From positions 496,001-560,000 of the forward strand of contig NZ_VUKA01000001.1 in NCBI RefSeq assembly GCF_008386565.1: DNA of 64,000 nucleotides, read 5' to 3'. Both the position numbers and the translations under genes were made by a program. This DNA comes from Teichococcus oryzae. GTDB taxonomy: Bacteria > Pseudomonadota > Alphaproteobacteria > Acetobacterales > Acetobacteraceae. Position 1 is the first letter of the stretch. Each line of letters starts with the position of its first letter. The notes under the pieces were generated by a model. The model was not told where the DNA came from. It did not search any database and was given only the letters and a program-made list of their open reading frames with translations. Shown piece by piece: positions 8,266 through 16,825 of the stretch.

Positions 8266-8927
8266 GCGAACCACCCGAGAACGCGTCGCAGCAGGACGCG
8301 GCGGCCAAGGCGCCCTGGCCATCGCTGCGGCAGGCCCTTTCCGGCCTCTCCTGGCCGCCCATGCTGCTGCCGCGACTGACCTGCAACCTGCTCCGGGCGC
8401 CGCTCACCGAGTCCGGCCCGCCTGTGCCGGAAGTGACGGTGGCGGCGCTGGCCGAAAGGCTGGAAGCCGCGTCCCGCGCGAGGCTGGGCCGCAGCCTGGC
8501 CATTCGCCATGTCGGCTCCGGCTCCTGCAATGGCTGCGAGCTGGAGATCAATGCCTTGTCCGGGGTGGTTTATGACTTGGAGCGACTCGGGCTGCGCTTC
8601 GTGGCCTCGCCCCGCCATGCCGATGTTCTGCTGGTCACCGGCCCCGCCTGCCGCAACATGACGGAGGCGGTGCAGCGTGCCTGGCAATGCGCGCCGGAGC
8701 CGAAATGGGTGGTGGCGGTGGGCGACTGCGCCGTGGATGGCGGCGTGTTCCGTGACAGCTATGCCGTGGAAGGCGGAGTCGGGCAGGTCCTGCCGGTGGA
8801 TCTGGTGATCCCCGGCTGCCCGCCCATGCCGGGCCTGATGCTGGAAGGGCTTCTGGCGCTGGTGGAAGCGCAGCGTGAGGATGCGGAGCCTCAGCCCGGT
8901 CCGTTGCGGAATGAGCCCGAATTCTGA
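8262..8927 (+). CDS. hyfI: HyfI/NuoB-like iron-sulfur small subunit
   Basis: A 221-residue member of the NuoB/hydrogenase small subunit family carrying the cluster nearest the large-subunit active site. Cluster cysteines are visible as Cys89-x-x-Cys92 (GSGSCNGCELE), Cys156 (GDCA) and Cys186 (PGCPPMP), so the [4Fe-4S] site is intact even though the partner large subunit has lost its Ni-Fe ligands. The CxxC spacing is that of hydrogenases, not the tandem CC of complex I NuoB. The start is GTG at 8262, overlapping the previous stop by 4 nt. It is the last gene of the operon and is followed by a strong hairpin. Confidence 0.88.
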   Translation: MSEPPENASQQDAAAKAPWPSLRQALSGLSWPPMLLPRLTCNLLRAPLTESGPPVPEVTVAALAERLEAASRARLGRSLAIRHVGSGSCNGCELEINALSGVVYDLERLGLRFVASPRHADVLLVTGPACRNMTEAVQRAWQCAPEPKWVVAVGDCAVDGGVFRDSYAVEGGVGQVLPVDLVIPGCPPMPGLMLEGLLALVEAQREDAEPQPGPLRNEPEF

Positions 8928-8943
8928 AGCCGGATGATAAAGA

Positions 8944-8968
8944 GGCCGGCCGGATTCTCCGGCCGGCC
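8944..8968 (+). terminator. Hairpin after the Ehr-like operon
   Basis: An 11-bp perfect stem (8944-8954 with 8958-8968, arms GGCCGGCCGGA / TCCGGCCGGCC) closes a 3-nt loop 16 nt after the hyfI stop. There is no T-run, so it is either a weak or Rho-assisted terminator or a 3'-end stabilising structure. Confidence 0.55.
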
Positions 8969-9309
8969 CAAGGAGCCGGTTCTCCGCAAGGAGCCGGCGT
9001 CCGGATAACAGCCTGCCGGGAAAGTCTGGCTGCCACCCGGTAGCGATCGCTTTGTTCCCGCCCCTTGAAGGGCCGGGTGGTCGGTCCCTGGCTGGCAGGG
9101 TTGCCCGCGGCCTGGTCAGGCCGGAGCATGACAAGGTGGGCGGGGAACAGGCCGGCGAGGGGCTGGCCCAGGCCCTGGGGCTTTCCGGGGATGCGCTTTG
9201 CTCTGATTGCGGACCAGCCCCTCCAGCCTTCGATACGAAACGTTAACCAATAAAGCTGACACCATCATGGGCGGAACCTGAAATCCCCGTCATCCCGGGG
9301 CGTGCCGGC
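8969..9309. other. Intergenic region without a supported gene
   Basis: About 340 nt between the operon hairpin and the DUF1489 gene end. Two short overlapping frames (64 and 62 codons) exist here but have no recognisable domain or ribosome binding site. The 11-mer CAAGGAGCCGG occurs twice close together near 8968-8997. Around 9230-9275 base composition drops to AT-rich (ACGTTAACCAATAAAGCTGAC), which could be a promoter or a convergent 3' boundary. I see no tRNA or known RNA motif. Confidence 0.4.
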
Positions 9310-9735
9310 TCAGATCAGGCAAAGCGCCTGCAATTCCTGCCGCAAGGCCGGGGGCAGGGCGGCGATGCCGGAACTGTCGGTGGCGCCCGCCACCAGATCG
9401 GCCGGCGCCGCCTCTGCCTCCAGGTAGCGCCAGCCCTGGAAGGCCTTCACCGGGCGCGCCGCCACCGCCACCAATTCCGGGTCCAGCACCAGGGCGGTGT
9501 GCGGCGTGCCGTCTGCGCTGGCCTCGGCCCGGATGTCCAGGATGCGCTGCCGCACGCAGGCATAGCCCGCCACGACCCAGTAGAGGGAGCCGCCATCCAG
9601 CACCTCCGCCGCGCGTTTCGGGGCCATGCGGGTCAGGTGCCGCAGGGGCGGGTCGAGCATGGCGCGGCGGGATTGCGAGGCCCGCAGGGTCCCCACGTCG
9701 CGCGGCCCCACGCAAAGTTTCAGGATGTGCAACAT
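9310..9735 (-). CDS. DUF1489 family protein
   Basis: A 141-residue protein starting MLHILKLCVGPRDVGTL, the typical N-terminus of the alphaproteobacterial DUF1489 family, followed by the conserved features PRHLTRMAPKRAAEVLDGG-like (here PLRHLTRMAPKR) and YWVVAGYACVRQRILDI. The start at 9735 was chosen because the family begins at this Met; the upstream extension of the open frame to 9858 is low-complexity. The function of DUF1489 is unknown. It is divergent from asd. Confidence 0.85.
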   Translation of the reverse strand: MLHILKLCVGPRDVGTLRASQSRRAMLDPPLRHLTRMAPKRAAEVLDGGSLYWVVAGYACVRQRILDIRAEASADGTPHTALVLDPELVAVAARPVKAFQGWRYLEAEAAPADLVAGATDSSGIAALPPALRQELQALCLI

Positions 9736-9971
9736 GGTGCCACATCTACGCCCCGCGGAGCCTGCGGCAAGGGTCCCGCCGCGCGAACATCCGGGATGGC
9801 GGTGCCGCCTCCCAGCGCCGGAAAGGCAATCGGCTGGAGGTGGCGCCGCCAAAATCATTGCGTGGCGGCCAGGGCGCGGAGTAAGGCAGCGCCGATTTCA
9901 TGCCGGCCCGGAGCCGCCCTGCCAGTCCTTTCCGGCCTGGGGCGGGGGCGGGGAACACAAGGAAGAACCGC

Positions 9972-11006
9972 ATGGTGGGCTATCGCGTCGCCGTCGTCGG
10001 CGCCACAGGCAATGTCGGCCGCGAGATCCTGAAAACCCTGGCCGAGCGTCAGTTCCCGGTGAGCGAGGTCGTGGCCCTGGCCTCGCCGCGCTCCGCCGGG
10101 CAGCAGATCTCCTTTGGCGAGAAGCAGGTGCTCACGGTCCGGAACCTGGAAACCTTTGATTTCAAGGGAACGGATATCGGGCTGTTCTCGCCCGGCGCGG
10201 CTATTTCGGCGGTGCACGCGCCGCGCGCCGCCGCCGCGGGCTGCGTGGTGATCGACAACACCAGCCAGTTCCGCATGGAGCCCGACGTCCCGCTGGTGGT
10301 GCCCGAGGTCAATCCCCAGGCCCTGGAAGGGTTCCGTAAGCGCCGCATCATCGCCAACCCGAACTGCTCCACCATCCAGATGGTGATGGCGCTGAAGCCG
10401 CTGCACGCCATCGCCCGCATCCGGCGGGTGGTGGTGGCCACCTACCAGTCGGTCTCGGGCGCCGGGAAGGAGGCGATGGACGAACTGTTCACCCAGACCC
10501 GCGGCGTGTTCGTCAACGATGCCTCGACGCCCGAGGTGTTCACCAAGCCGATCGCCTTCAACTGCATCCCGCATATCGACAAGTTCATGGATGACGGGTT
10601 CACCAAGGAGGAGTGGAAGATGGCGGTGGAAACCCGCAAGATCCTCGACCCCGACATCCAGGTGGTGGCCACGGCGGTGCGCGTGCCGGCCTTTATCGGC
10701 CATGGCGAGGCGGTGCATGTGGAGTTCGAGAGCGAGATCACGGTGCAGCAGGCCTGGGCGGCGCTGCGCGAGGCGCCGGGGATCACCCTGCTCGACCGCC
10801 GGGAAGATGGCGGCTACGCCACGCAGGTGGACATTGCGGGGGAGGACCCGGTGTTCGTATCCCGCCTGCGCGCCGACCCCACCGTGCCGCATGGCCTGGC
10901 CTTCTGGTGCGTTGGCGACAATCTGCGCAAGGGCGCTGCGCTGAACGCGGTGCAGATCGCCGAGGAACTGGTGCGGCGGAAGCTGCTGGCGCGCGAGGCC
11001 GCCTGA
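9972..11006 (+). CDS. asd: Aspartate-semialdehyde dehydrogenase
   Basis: A 344-residue NADP-dependent enzyme that reduces L-aspartyl 4-phosphate to aspartate 4-semialdehyde, the branch point to lysine/diaminopimelate, threonine and methionine. The N-terminal Rossmann motif is VAVVGATGNVGREIL. The catalytic cysteine is Cys132 in NPNCSTIQ, and the catalytic histidine region is RVPAFIGHGEAVHVEFE (His244). The start at 9972 has AGGAAG about 7 nt upstream; the open frame extends further 5' but without conserved sequence. The gene stands alone, followed by a small lipoprotein gene. Confidence 0.96.
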   Translation: MVGYRVAVVGATGNVGREILKTLAERQFPVSEVVALASPRSAGQQISFGEKQVLTVRNLETFDFKGTDIGLFSPGAAISAVHAPRAAAAGCVVIDNTSQFRMEPDVPLVVPEVNPQALEGFRKRRIIANPNCSTIQMVMALKPLHAIARIRRVVVATYQSVSGAGKEAMDELFTQTRGVFVNDASTPEVFTKPIAFNCIPHIDKFMDDGFTKEEWKMAVETRKILDPDIQVVATAVRVPAFIGHGEAVHVEFESEITVQQAWAALREAPGITLLDRREDGGYATQVDIAGEDPVFVSRLRADPTVPHGLAFWCVGDNLRKGAALNAVQIAEELVRRKLLAREAA

Positions 11007-11137
11007 CCGGAAGGCGGCAGCGGCGCCCGTCTTCACGCAGGCGTGTCGGGTTATGGCAGGATTGCCCTGCCTCCGCCACGCTGCCGCCCCGCATCCCGCC
11101 CAGGCTGTTCCACGTTGGAACAGCGAAGGAGGACACC

Positions 11138-11437
11138 ATGATGCGGAACATGATCACCCGGATGGTCTTGCTGGGCGGCATCGGGCTCGGGCTCGCTGCC
11201 TGCAATTCCTACAGCCCCGGCCAGCGTGCCGTCGGCGGTGGGCTGCTGGGCGCCGGCGCGGGCGCCGGGCTGGGCTCGCTCAGCGGCAATGCGGGAACAG
11301 GCGCGCTGATCGGCGGTGCGCTAGGCGCTGTGGGCGGCGCGGCCACCACGCCGGAACGCGCTCCCGATCCCTATTATGACCGCCGCGGCTATGGCCCGCC
11401 TCCCGGCTACCAGGGGGGATACCAGGGCGGCTACTGA
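11138..11437 (+). CDS. Small glycine-zipper lipoprotein
   Basis: A 99-residue protein with a lipoprotein signal peptide (lipobox Leu-Ala-Ala-Cys22), a Gly/Ala-rich core (GGGLLGAGAGAGLGSLSGNAG then GGALGAVGGAA) typical of glycine-zipper outer-membrane lipoproteins, and a Tyr/Pro/Gly-rich tail ending in repeated YQGG. An AAGGAGGA ribosome binding site precedes the ATG-ATG start. Related small proteins are common in alphaproteobacteria and are thought to sit in the outer membrane; the specific role is unknown. It is transcribed in the same direction as asd, 131 nt downstream. Confidence 0.75.
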   Translation: MMRNMITRMVLLGGIGLGLAACNSYSPGQRAVGGGLLGAGAGAGLGSLSGNAGTGALIGGALGAVGGAATTPERAPDPYYDRRGYGPPPGYQGGYQGGY

Positions 11438-11522
11438 CGGCGATCTGGGGTCCGGGGAACCTCCCCGGGCCTCATGAACCGACCGAGGGATGAAGGATCG
11501 GCATTATCGCCCATGGGGCGCG

Positions 11523-11550
11523 TTGACGCTTTGGGGCGCCGCACCATAAA
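11523..11550 (+). promoter_or_regulatory. Candidate sigma70-type promoter for the sdh operon
   Basis: TTGACG at 11523-11528 and CATAAA at 11545-11550 are separated by 16 nt, 83 nt before the sdhC start. Both hexamers are close to consensus and lie in a locally less GC-rich stretch. This is inferred from sequence alone. Confidence 0.4.
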
Positions 11551-11562
11551 AGGTTCCGGCAT

Positions 11563-11595
11563 CGTCCCGCCCGCCGCTGCCCCGGCGGTGGGACG
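11563..11595 (+). other. Leader hairpin upstream of sdhC
   Basis: CGTCCC (11563-11568) pairs with GGGACG (11590-11595), and inside it CCGCCG (11571-11576) pairs with CGGCGG (11583-11588) around a 6-nt loop. The structure lies between the candidate promoter and the sdhC start, so it would be part of the operon leader RNA. Confidence 0.5.
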
Positions 11596-11632
11596 GGGCA
11601 GCCGGAATTCAGTGCGGAAGCGGGATCGGTCC

Positions 11633-12079
11633 ATGTCTAGAAACAGTGACTTGCGTGATGCGACCTATGTGGGGCTCCGCACGGACGGAACGCGCATCCT
11701 GCGCCCGAAGTCGCCGCATCTGCAGGTCTATGACATGCTGCAGATCACCAGCGGCATGTCGATCGGCAGCCGCATCACCGGCTGCGCCTGGACGGTTGGG
11801 CTGCTTTTGATGGTGTGGTGGCTGGCGGCGGCGGCGTCCGGCCCGGCGGCCTTCGCCAATGTGCAATGGTTCATGTCCTCCTTTCTGGGCATGCTGGTCC
11901 TGTTCGGGCTGTCGGCCGCCGCCTGGTTCCACACCCTGGCTGGCCTGCGCCACCTGGCATGGGATTTCGGCTATGGCTGCGACATGCCCGCGGTGCACCG
12001 CACCGGCCGCATCGTGCTGATCGCCACCGCCGTCATGACCGTGCTGACCTGGCTGGTCGCCATCATCGCCTGGGCCTGA
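11633..12079 (+). CDS. sdhC: Succinate dehydrogenase cytochrome b556 subunit
   Basis: A 148-residue membrane anchor subunit of complex II. The family signature RPKSPHLQVYD is near residue 24, and HTLAGLRHLAWDFG begins at His100, which matches the conserved heme-b histidine motif HxxxGxRHLxxD. Three transmembrane helices are visible. The open frame extends upstream to 11474, but the family start MSRNSDLRDATYVG and the leader hairpin argue for 11633; the ribosome binding site is weak (GGAAGCGGGAT). It heads sdhCDAB. Confidence 0.92.
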   Translation: MSRNSDLRDATYVGLRTDGTRILRPKSPHLQVYDMLQITSGMSIGSRITGCAWTVGLLLMVWWLAAAASGPAAFANVQWFMSSFLGMLVLFGLSAAAWFHTLAGLRHLAWDFGYGCDMPAVHRTGRIVLIATAVMTVLTWLVAIIAWA

Positions 12080-12088
12080 AACAAGATC

Positions 12089-12484
12089 ATGAGCGACAAC
12101 AGCATCAAGTTCCCCATGCGCACCCCGCTCGGCCGGGTGCGCAACCTCGGCTCGGCCAAGGGTGGCACGCACCACTGGTGGATGCAGCGCGTCACCTCCA
12201 TCGCGCTGCTGCCGCTGACCCTGTGGTTCGTGTTCTCGGCCGCGTCCCTGGCTGGCCATTCCTTTGAGGCCACGCAGGCCTGGATCGCCCGGCCGTTCAA
12301 CGCAGTGCTGCTGCTGGCCACCATCGGCCTGTCCTTCTACCACGCGGCGATCGGTGTGCAGGTGGTGATCGAGGACTACACCCGCGGCGAGCTGGCGCGG
12401 CAGGGCGGCATCCTGGCGGTGAAGGCGCTGTGCTGGATCCTGGCTCTGATGGCCGGGCTGGCCGTGCTGCGCATCGCGGTCTGA
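12089..12484 (+). CDS. sdhD: Succinate dehydrogenase hydrophobic membrane anchor subunit
   Basis: A 131-residue second membrane anchor of complex II. It carries the N-terminal motif RTPLGRVRNLGSAKGGTHHWW seen in alphaproteobacterial SdhD, and His85 in LSFYHAAIGVQVVIEDY is the expected second heme-b ligand. Three transmembrane helices are present. It starts 9 nt after sdhC and precedes sdhA by 100 nt. Confidence 0.92.
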   Translation: MSDNSIKFPMRTPLGRVRNLGSAKGGTHHWWMQRVTSIALLPLTLWFVFSAASLAGHSFEATQAWIARPFNAVLLLATIGLSFYHAAIGVQVVIEDYTRGELARQGGILAVKALCWILALMAGLAVLRIAV

Positions 12485-12584
12485 GGCACCTTCGGGCGGC
12501 AGGGCCGCCTGACCGGTTTGGCGGATTGAAGCAAAGGCGGCGGCCCCTGACAGCACGCCGCGCAGTTGTATGGACGGACCCGGA

Positions 12585-14396
12585 ATGAACGCGATCACCA
12601 TGCCTTCCTCGGGCGCCTACCGCATCGTGGACCACACCTATGACGTGGTGGTGGTCGGTGCCGGCGGGGCGGGGTTGCGGGCCACCTTCGGCATGGGTGC
12701 CGCGGGCCTGAAAACCGCCTGCATCACCAAGGTCTTCCCGACCCGCTCCCACACCGTGGCGGCGCAGGGCGGCGTTGGCGCGGCGCTCGGCAACATGGGC
12801 GAGGATGACTGGCGCTGGCACATGTACGACACCGTCAAGGGGTCGGACTGGCTGGGCGACCAGGACGCCATCGAATACATGTGCCGCGAGGCCGTGCCGG
12901 CGATCATCGAGCTGGAGCATTACGGCGTGCCGTTCTCCCGCACCGAGGATGGCAAGATCTACCAGCGGCCCTTTGGCGGCCACATGCAGAACTACGGCAA
13001 GACGCCGGCCATGCGCGCCTGCGCCGCCGCCGACCGCACCGGCCATGCCATCCTGCACACGCTGTACCAGCAGTCGCTGAAGCATAACTGCGAGTTCTTC
13101 GTCGAGTATTTCGCCCTCGACCTGATCATGGACGAGGAAGGCGCCTGCCGCGGCGTCATGGCCTGGAACCTGGAAGACGGTTCCATGCACCGCTTCCGCG
13201 CCCAGACCGTGGTGCTGGCCACCGGCGGCTATGGCCGCGCTTATTTCTCCTGCACCTCCGCCCATACCTGCACGGGCGATGGCGGCGGCATGGTGCTGCG
13301 TGCCGGCCTGCCGCTGCAGGACAACGAGTTCGTGCAGTTCCATCCCACCGGCATCTACGGCTCCGGCTGCCTCGTCACCGAGGGCGCGCGCGGCGAGGGT
13401 GGCTACCTGACCAATTCCGAGGGCGAGCGCTTCATGGAGCGCTACGCGCCGACGGCGAAGGACCTGGCGTCCCGCGACGTGGTGTCCCGCGCCATGTCGA
13501 TGGAGATCCGCGAGGGCCGTGGCGTCGGCCCGCACAAGGACCACATCCACCTGCATCTGGAGCACCTGGGCGCCGAGCTGCTGCATGAGCGGCTGCCGGG
13601 CATCTCCGAGACGGCGAAGATCTTCGCCGGCGTGGACGTGACCAAGGAGCCGATCCCGATGCTGCCTACGGTCCATTACAACATGGGCGGCATCCCCACG
13701 AACATCCATTGCGAGGTGCTGAACCCGACCGCCACGGACCAGGACCGCGTGGTTCCGGGCCTGATGGCGGTGGGCGAGGCGGCCTCGGTGTCCGTGCATG
13801 GCGCCAACCGCCTGGGCACCAACTCGCTGCTCGACCTCGTGGTGTTCGGCCGCGCCGCGGCGCTGCGCGCCGCCGCGACCCTGAAGCCCGGCGCCACCCA
13901 GGCGCCGCTGCCGGCCAAGGCCGGCGAGATGGCGCTGGACCGGCTGGACCGTGTCCGCCATGCCAAGGGCGATGTTTCGGTGTCCGAGCTGCGGCTGAAC
14001 ATGCAGCGCACCATGCAGACCCATGCCGCCGTGTTCCGCACCTCCGAGCTGTTGAAGGAAGGCTGCGAGAAGATGGCCAAGGTGGCCGACACCTATAAGG
14101 ACATCAAGATCGCCGACCGCTCGCTGATCTGGAACAGCGACCTGATGGAGGCGATGGAGCTGGACAACCTGATCGGCAACGCCCTGACCACCGTGGTCGG
14201 CGGCGAGGCCCGCAAGGAATCCCGCGGCGCCCACGCGCAGGAAGACTACCCCGAGCGCGATGACGTCAACTGGATGAAGCACACCCTGGCCTGGGTCGAC
14301 GACAAGTACCAGGTCAGGCTCGATTATCGCGACGTGAAGATGCGGACCCTCACCAACGAGGTCCAGGTCTTCCCGCCCAAGCCGCGCGTGTACTGA
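12585..14396 (+). CDS. sdhA: Succinate dehydrogenase flavoprotein subunit
   Basis: A 603-residue catalytic subunit oxidising succinate to fumarate with covalently bound FAD. Visible motifs are the dinucleotide-binding [13 protein letters not shown], the FAD-attachment region [16 protein letters not shown], and the substrate-site segments [11 protein letters not shown] and TEGARGEGG. The C-terminus ends in the family's [14 protein letters not shown] at 12585 ([12 protein letters not shown]) matches the usual start; an in-frame ATG at 12570 would add five residues and cannot be excluded, since neither has a strong ribosome binding site. Confidence 0.95.
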   Translation: MNAITMPSSGAYRIVDHTYDVVVVGAGGAGLRATFGMGAAGLKTACITKVFPTRSHTVAAQGGVGAALGNMGEDDWRWHMYDTVKGSDWLGDQDAIEYMCREAVPAIIELEHYGVPFSRTEDGKIYQRPFGGHMQNYGKTPAMRACAAADRTGHAILHTLYQQSLKHNCEFFVEYFALDLIMDEEGACRGVMAWNLEDGSMHRFRAQTVVLATGGYGRAYFSCTSAHTCTGDGGGMVLRAGLPLQDNEFVQFHPTGIYGSGCLVTEGARGEGGYLTNSEGERFMERYAPTAKDLASRDVVSRAMSMEIREGRGVGPHKDHIHLHLEHLGAELLHERLPGISETAKIFAGVDVTKEPIPMLPTVHYNMGGIPTNIHCEVLNPTATDQDRVVPGLMAVGEAASVSVHGANRLGTNSLLDLVVFGRAAALRAAATLKPGATQAPLPAKAGEMALDRLDRVRHAKGDVSVSELRLNMQRTMQTHAAVFRTSELLKEGCEKMAKVADTYKDIKIADRSLIWNSDLMEAMELDNLIGNALTTVVGGEARKESRGAHAQEDYPERDDVNWMKHTLAWVDDKYQVRLDYRDVKMRTLTNEVQVFPPKPRVY

Positions 14397-14410
14397 GGAC
14401 GAGCCGCAAC

Positions 14411-15193
14411 ATGGCCACTTTCACGCTGCCCAAGAACAGCACCATCGGCACCGGCCGGACCTACAAGGCCGAGGCCGGAGCCCGGAACGTCAAGGCGTTC
14501 AAGATCTACCGGTTCGATCCCGACACCGGGGAGAATCCGCGCTACGACACCTACGAGATCGATCTCGACAAGTGCGGGCCGATGGTCCTCGACGCGCTGA
14601 TCAAGATCAAGAACGAGGTGGACACCACGCTGACCTTCCGGCGCTCCTGCCGGGAAGGCATCTGTGGCTCCTGCGCCATGAACATCGACGGCATGAACAC
14701 GCTCGCGTGCCTCAAGCCGATCGAGGACGTGAAGAAGGACGTCCGCATCACCCCGCTGCCGCACATGCCGGTGGTGAAGGATCTGGTGCCCGACCTGACG
14801 CATATCTACGCGCAGCTTCGCTCCATCCAGCCCTGGATGAAGACCGAGACGGCGCCGCCGCCGGACGAGGAGCGCCGCCAGTCCAAGGAAGAGCGCGCCA
14901 AGCTGGACGGGCTGTGGGAGTGCATCCTGTGCTTCTGCTGCTCCACGGCCTGCCCATCCTACTGGTGGAACGGCGACCGGTATCTGGGCCCGGCCGTGCT
15001 GCTGCAGGCTTATCGCTGGATCGCGGATTCCCGCGACGAGGCGACGGGCGAGCGCCTCGACGATCTTGAGGATCCGTTCCGCCTGTATCGCTGCCACACC
15101 ATCATGAACTGCGCCGCCACCTGCCCGAAGGGTCTGAACCCCGCCAAGGCGATCGGCGAGATCCGCCAGCTGATGATCGAGCGCCAGAGCTGA
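14411..15193 (+). CDS. sdhB: Succinate dehydrogenase iron-sulfur subunit
   Basis: A 260-residue electron-transfer subunit linking SdhA flavin to the quinone site. Ligands for the [2Fe-2S] cluster are in [16 protein letters not shown] plus the later TLACL cysteine; [4Fe-4S] and [3Fe-4S] ligands are in [16 protein letters not shown] and [17 protein letters not shown]. The gene starts 14 nt after sdhA and is followed by a strong intrinsic terminator, which closes the sdhCDAB unit. Confidence 0.96.
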   Translation: MATFTLPKNSTIGTGRTYKAEAGARNVKAFKIYRFDPDTGENPRYDTYEIDLDKCGPMVLDALIKIKNEVDTTLTFRRSCREGICGSCAMNIDGMNTLACLKPIEDVKKDVRITPLPHMPVVKDLVPDLTHIYAQLRSIQPWMKTETAPPPDEERRQSKEERAKLDGLWECILCFCCSTACPSYWWNGDRYLGPAVLLQAYRWIADSRDEATGERLDDLEDPFRLYRCHTIMNCAATCPKGLNPAKAIGEIRQLMIERQS

Positions 15194-15209
15194 ATCGCAT
15201 GGTGACATG

Positions 15210-15245
15210 AAAAAGGCCGGGGGGCAGGATGCTCCCCGGCCTTTT
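15210..15245 (+). terminator. Intrinsic terminator of sdhCDAB
   Basis: A-rich left arm plus GGCCGGGG (15214-15221) pairs with CCCCGGCC (15234-15241), flanked by AAAA and TTTT, 17 nt after the sdhB stop. This is a classic intrinsic terminator. Confidence 0.85.
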
Positions 15246-15595
15246 GCATGCATGGTGTCCTGCGACTATGGCGGGGTAGGCGGTGGTGCCGTCTGGGCCT
15301 GCGGCGACCCCCCCCATCGACGGTTGCCTGTGCTGTCCGGGGTGCCAGAGCGTGGCATCCGTTCTTCATCGAATCCAGGCTTCCGGGCGTCGCGCCTCCT
15401 GCGCATCGCGGCAGGGGCAAGGTGCGCTGTCGCTTTGGAATGCCGGCCTGTTCTGCTTCCTGGTTCAAAGATGGACCTAATGGTGGTGGTTCCCGTCAGG
15501 CTTGCACGCATGCCGCGCAGGGCGGCCATGAAGCGGCGGAATCTTCTTCACAGCCCGGTTGTCGGACAGCCGATAACCCTTTATGCCGCAACGCG
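15246..15595. other. Intergenic region upstream of zapE without a supported gene
   Basis: About 350 nt. The zapE frame stays open back to 15248, but that stretch shows no conserved sequence and follows the sdh terminator directly, so I treat it as noncoding leader or promoter DNA. It contains a run of eight C at 15308-15315. No RNA gene is recognisable. Confidence 0.4.
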
Positions 15596-16780
15596 ATGGA
15601 TGGCTCGACAAAGCCGGCGCTGAACCCCGCCGCCACCAGTGAAGGTCCGTTGCCCGCCTACCGTGCCCGTGTCGCGGCGGGCGATCTGCGTTCCGACACC
15701 GCCCAGGCCCAGGCCGCCGAGATCCTGCAGGACCTTTGGCGCCGCACCCGCGGCTATGATCCGAAGCGGGAGGTGCCGACGGCCGAGCCCGGCAGCGGCT
15801 TCATGGGACGGTTCTTCCGCCGCAAGCCGGTAGCGGAGGCTCCGGGCAACACGCCGCAGGGCCTCTACCTCGTGGGGGAGGTCGGGCGCGGCAAGTCCAT
15901 GCTGATGGACCTGTTCTTCGAATGCGCCGACGTGCCGCGCAAGAAGCGCATCCATTTCCACCAGTTCATGCAGCAGTCGCACCAGCGCATCCATGCCTGG
16001 CGGCGGCAGCATGGCGACGCCGCCGATCCCATTCCGCCGCTGGCCGACCAGATCATCGCCGAGGCCTCCCTGCTGTGCTTCGATGAGTTCCAGGTGCATG
16101 ACATCGCCGACGCGATGATCCTGGGCCGGCTGTTCGAGGCGCTGTTCGCCCGGGGCGCGGTGGTCGTCGCGACTTCCAACACGGCGCCGGACGACCTGTT
16201 CAAGGGGCGGCCGGGGCGTGATGCCTTCCTGCCCTTCATCAATCTGATCAAGAAGAACGTCGACGTCCTGCACCTGCAATCGGCGCAGGATTACCGGCGT
16301 GGCCGCATCCAGGGGCTGCCCACCTGGCATTCGCCGGCGGATGGCCGGGCGGAACGCGCCCTCGACGCCGCATTCAAGGAACTGACCGGGCAGGCGCAGG
16401 GCAGCCGACAGGTGCTGATGGTGCTCGGCCGCCGGGTCGAGGTGCCGCAGGCCGCAGCCGGGGTGGCCCGCGCCGATTTCGACCAGCTGTGCGGACAGGC
16501 GCTCGGGCCGGCGGATTACCTGGCCCTGTCCACTCATTTCCACACCCTGGTGCTGGACGGCATCCCGCGCCTGGGCCCCGACAATTTCGACAAGGCGCGG
16601 CGGTTCATCACCCTGGTGGACACGCTGTACGAGCATCGCTGTAAGCTGGTCGCCTCCGCCGCTGCGGAACCCGACCGGCTGTACGAGCAGGGTGAGAACG
16701 CTGCGATGTTTCAGCGCACCGCGTCCCGCCTCATGGAAATGCAAAGCCACGATTACCTGGGCCTGCCGCACCTGACCTGA
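15596..16780 (+). CDS. zapE: Cell division protein ZapE (AFG1-like ATPase)
   Basis: A 394-residue AAA+-type ATPase of the ZapE/AFG1 family. Walker A is Gly94-Glu-Val-Gly-Arg-Gly-Lys-Ser101, and Walker B is LLCFDEFQVHD with Asp163-Glu164. Further family blocks are HFHQFMQQSHQRIH, VVVATSNTAPDDLF and ALSTHFHTLVLDGIP. In Escherichia coli ZapE acts on the Z-ring late in division; the eukaryotic relative AFG1 (LACE1) works in mitochondrial protein quality control. The start at 15596 (MDGSTKPALN) is the last Met before the conserved PAYRARVAAGDLR. The position between sdh and mdh is a common alphaproteobacterial arrangement. Confidence 0.92.
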   Translation: MDGSTKPALNPAATSEGPLPAYRARVAAGDLRSDTAQAQAAEILQDLWRRTRGYDPKREVPTAEPGSGFMGRFFRRKPVAEAPGNTPQGLYLVGEVGRGKSMLMDLFFECADVPRKKRIHFHQFMQQSHQRIHAWRRQHGDAADPIPPLADQIIAEASLLCFDEFQVHDIADAMILGRLFEALFARGAVVVATSNTAPDDLFKGRPGRDAFLPFINLIKKNVDVLHLQSAQDYRRGRIQGLPTWHSPADGRAERALDAAFKELTGQAQGSRQVLMVLGRRVEVPQAAAGVARADFDQLCGQALGPADYLALSTHFHTLVLDGIPRLGPDNFDKARRFITLVDTLYEHRCKLVASAAAEPDRLYEQGENAAMFQRTASRLMEMQSHDYLGLPHLT

Positions 16781-16825
16781 GGCGCGGTGGAGAAGGGCCC
16801 GGCCACCCGTTCAAAAGGAGCTGCC

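Noticed and set aside
9052-9253. Two overlapping 60-codon frames in the gap after the Ehr operon
   Set aside because: No ribosome binding site, no domain, and typical of chance frames in high-GC DNA.
15248-15595. N-terminal extension of zapE (frame open from 15248)
   Set aside because: It begins on the sdh terminator, has no conserved sequence, and the conserved ZapE start is at 15596.
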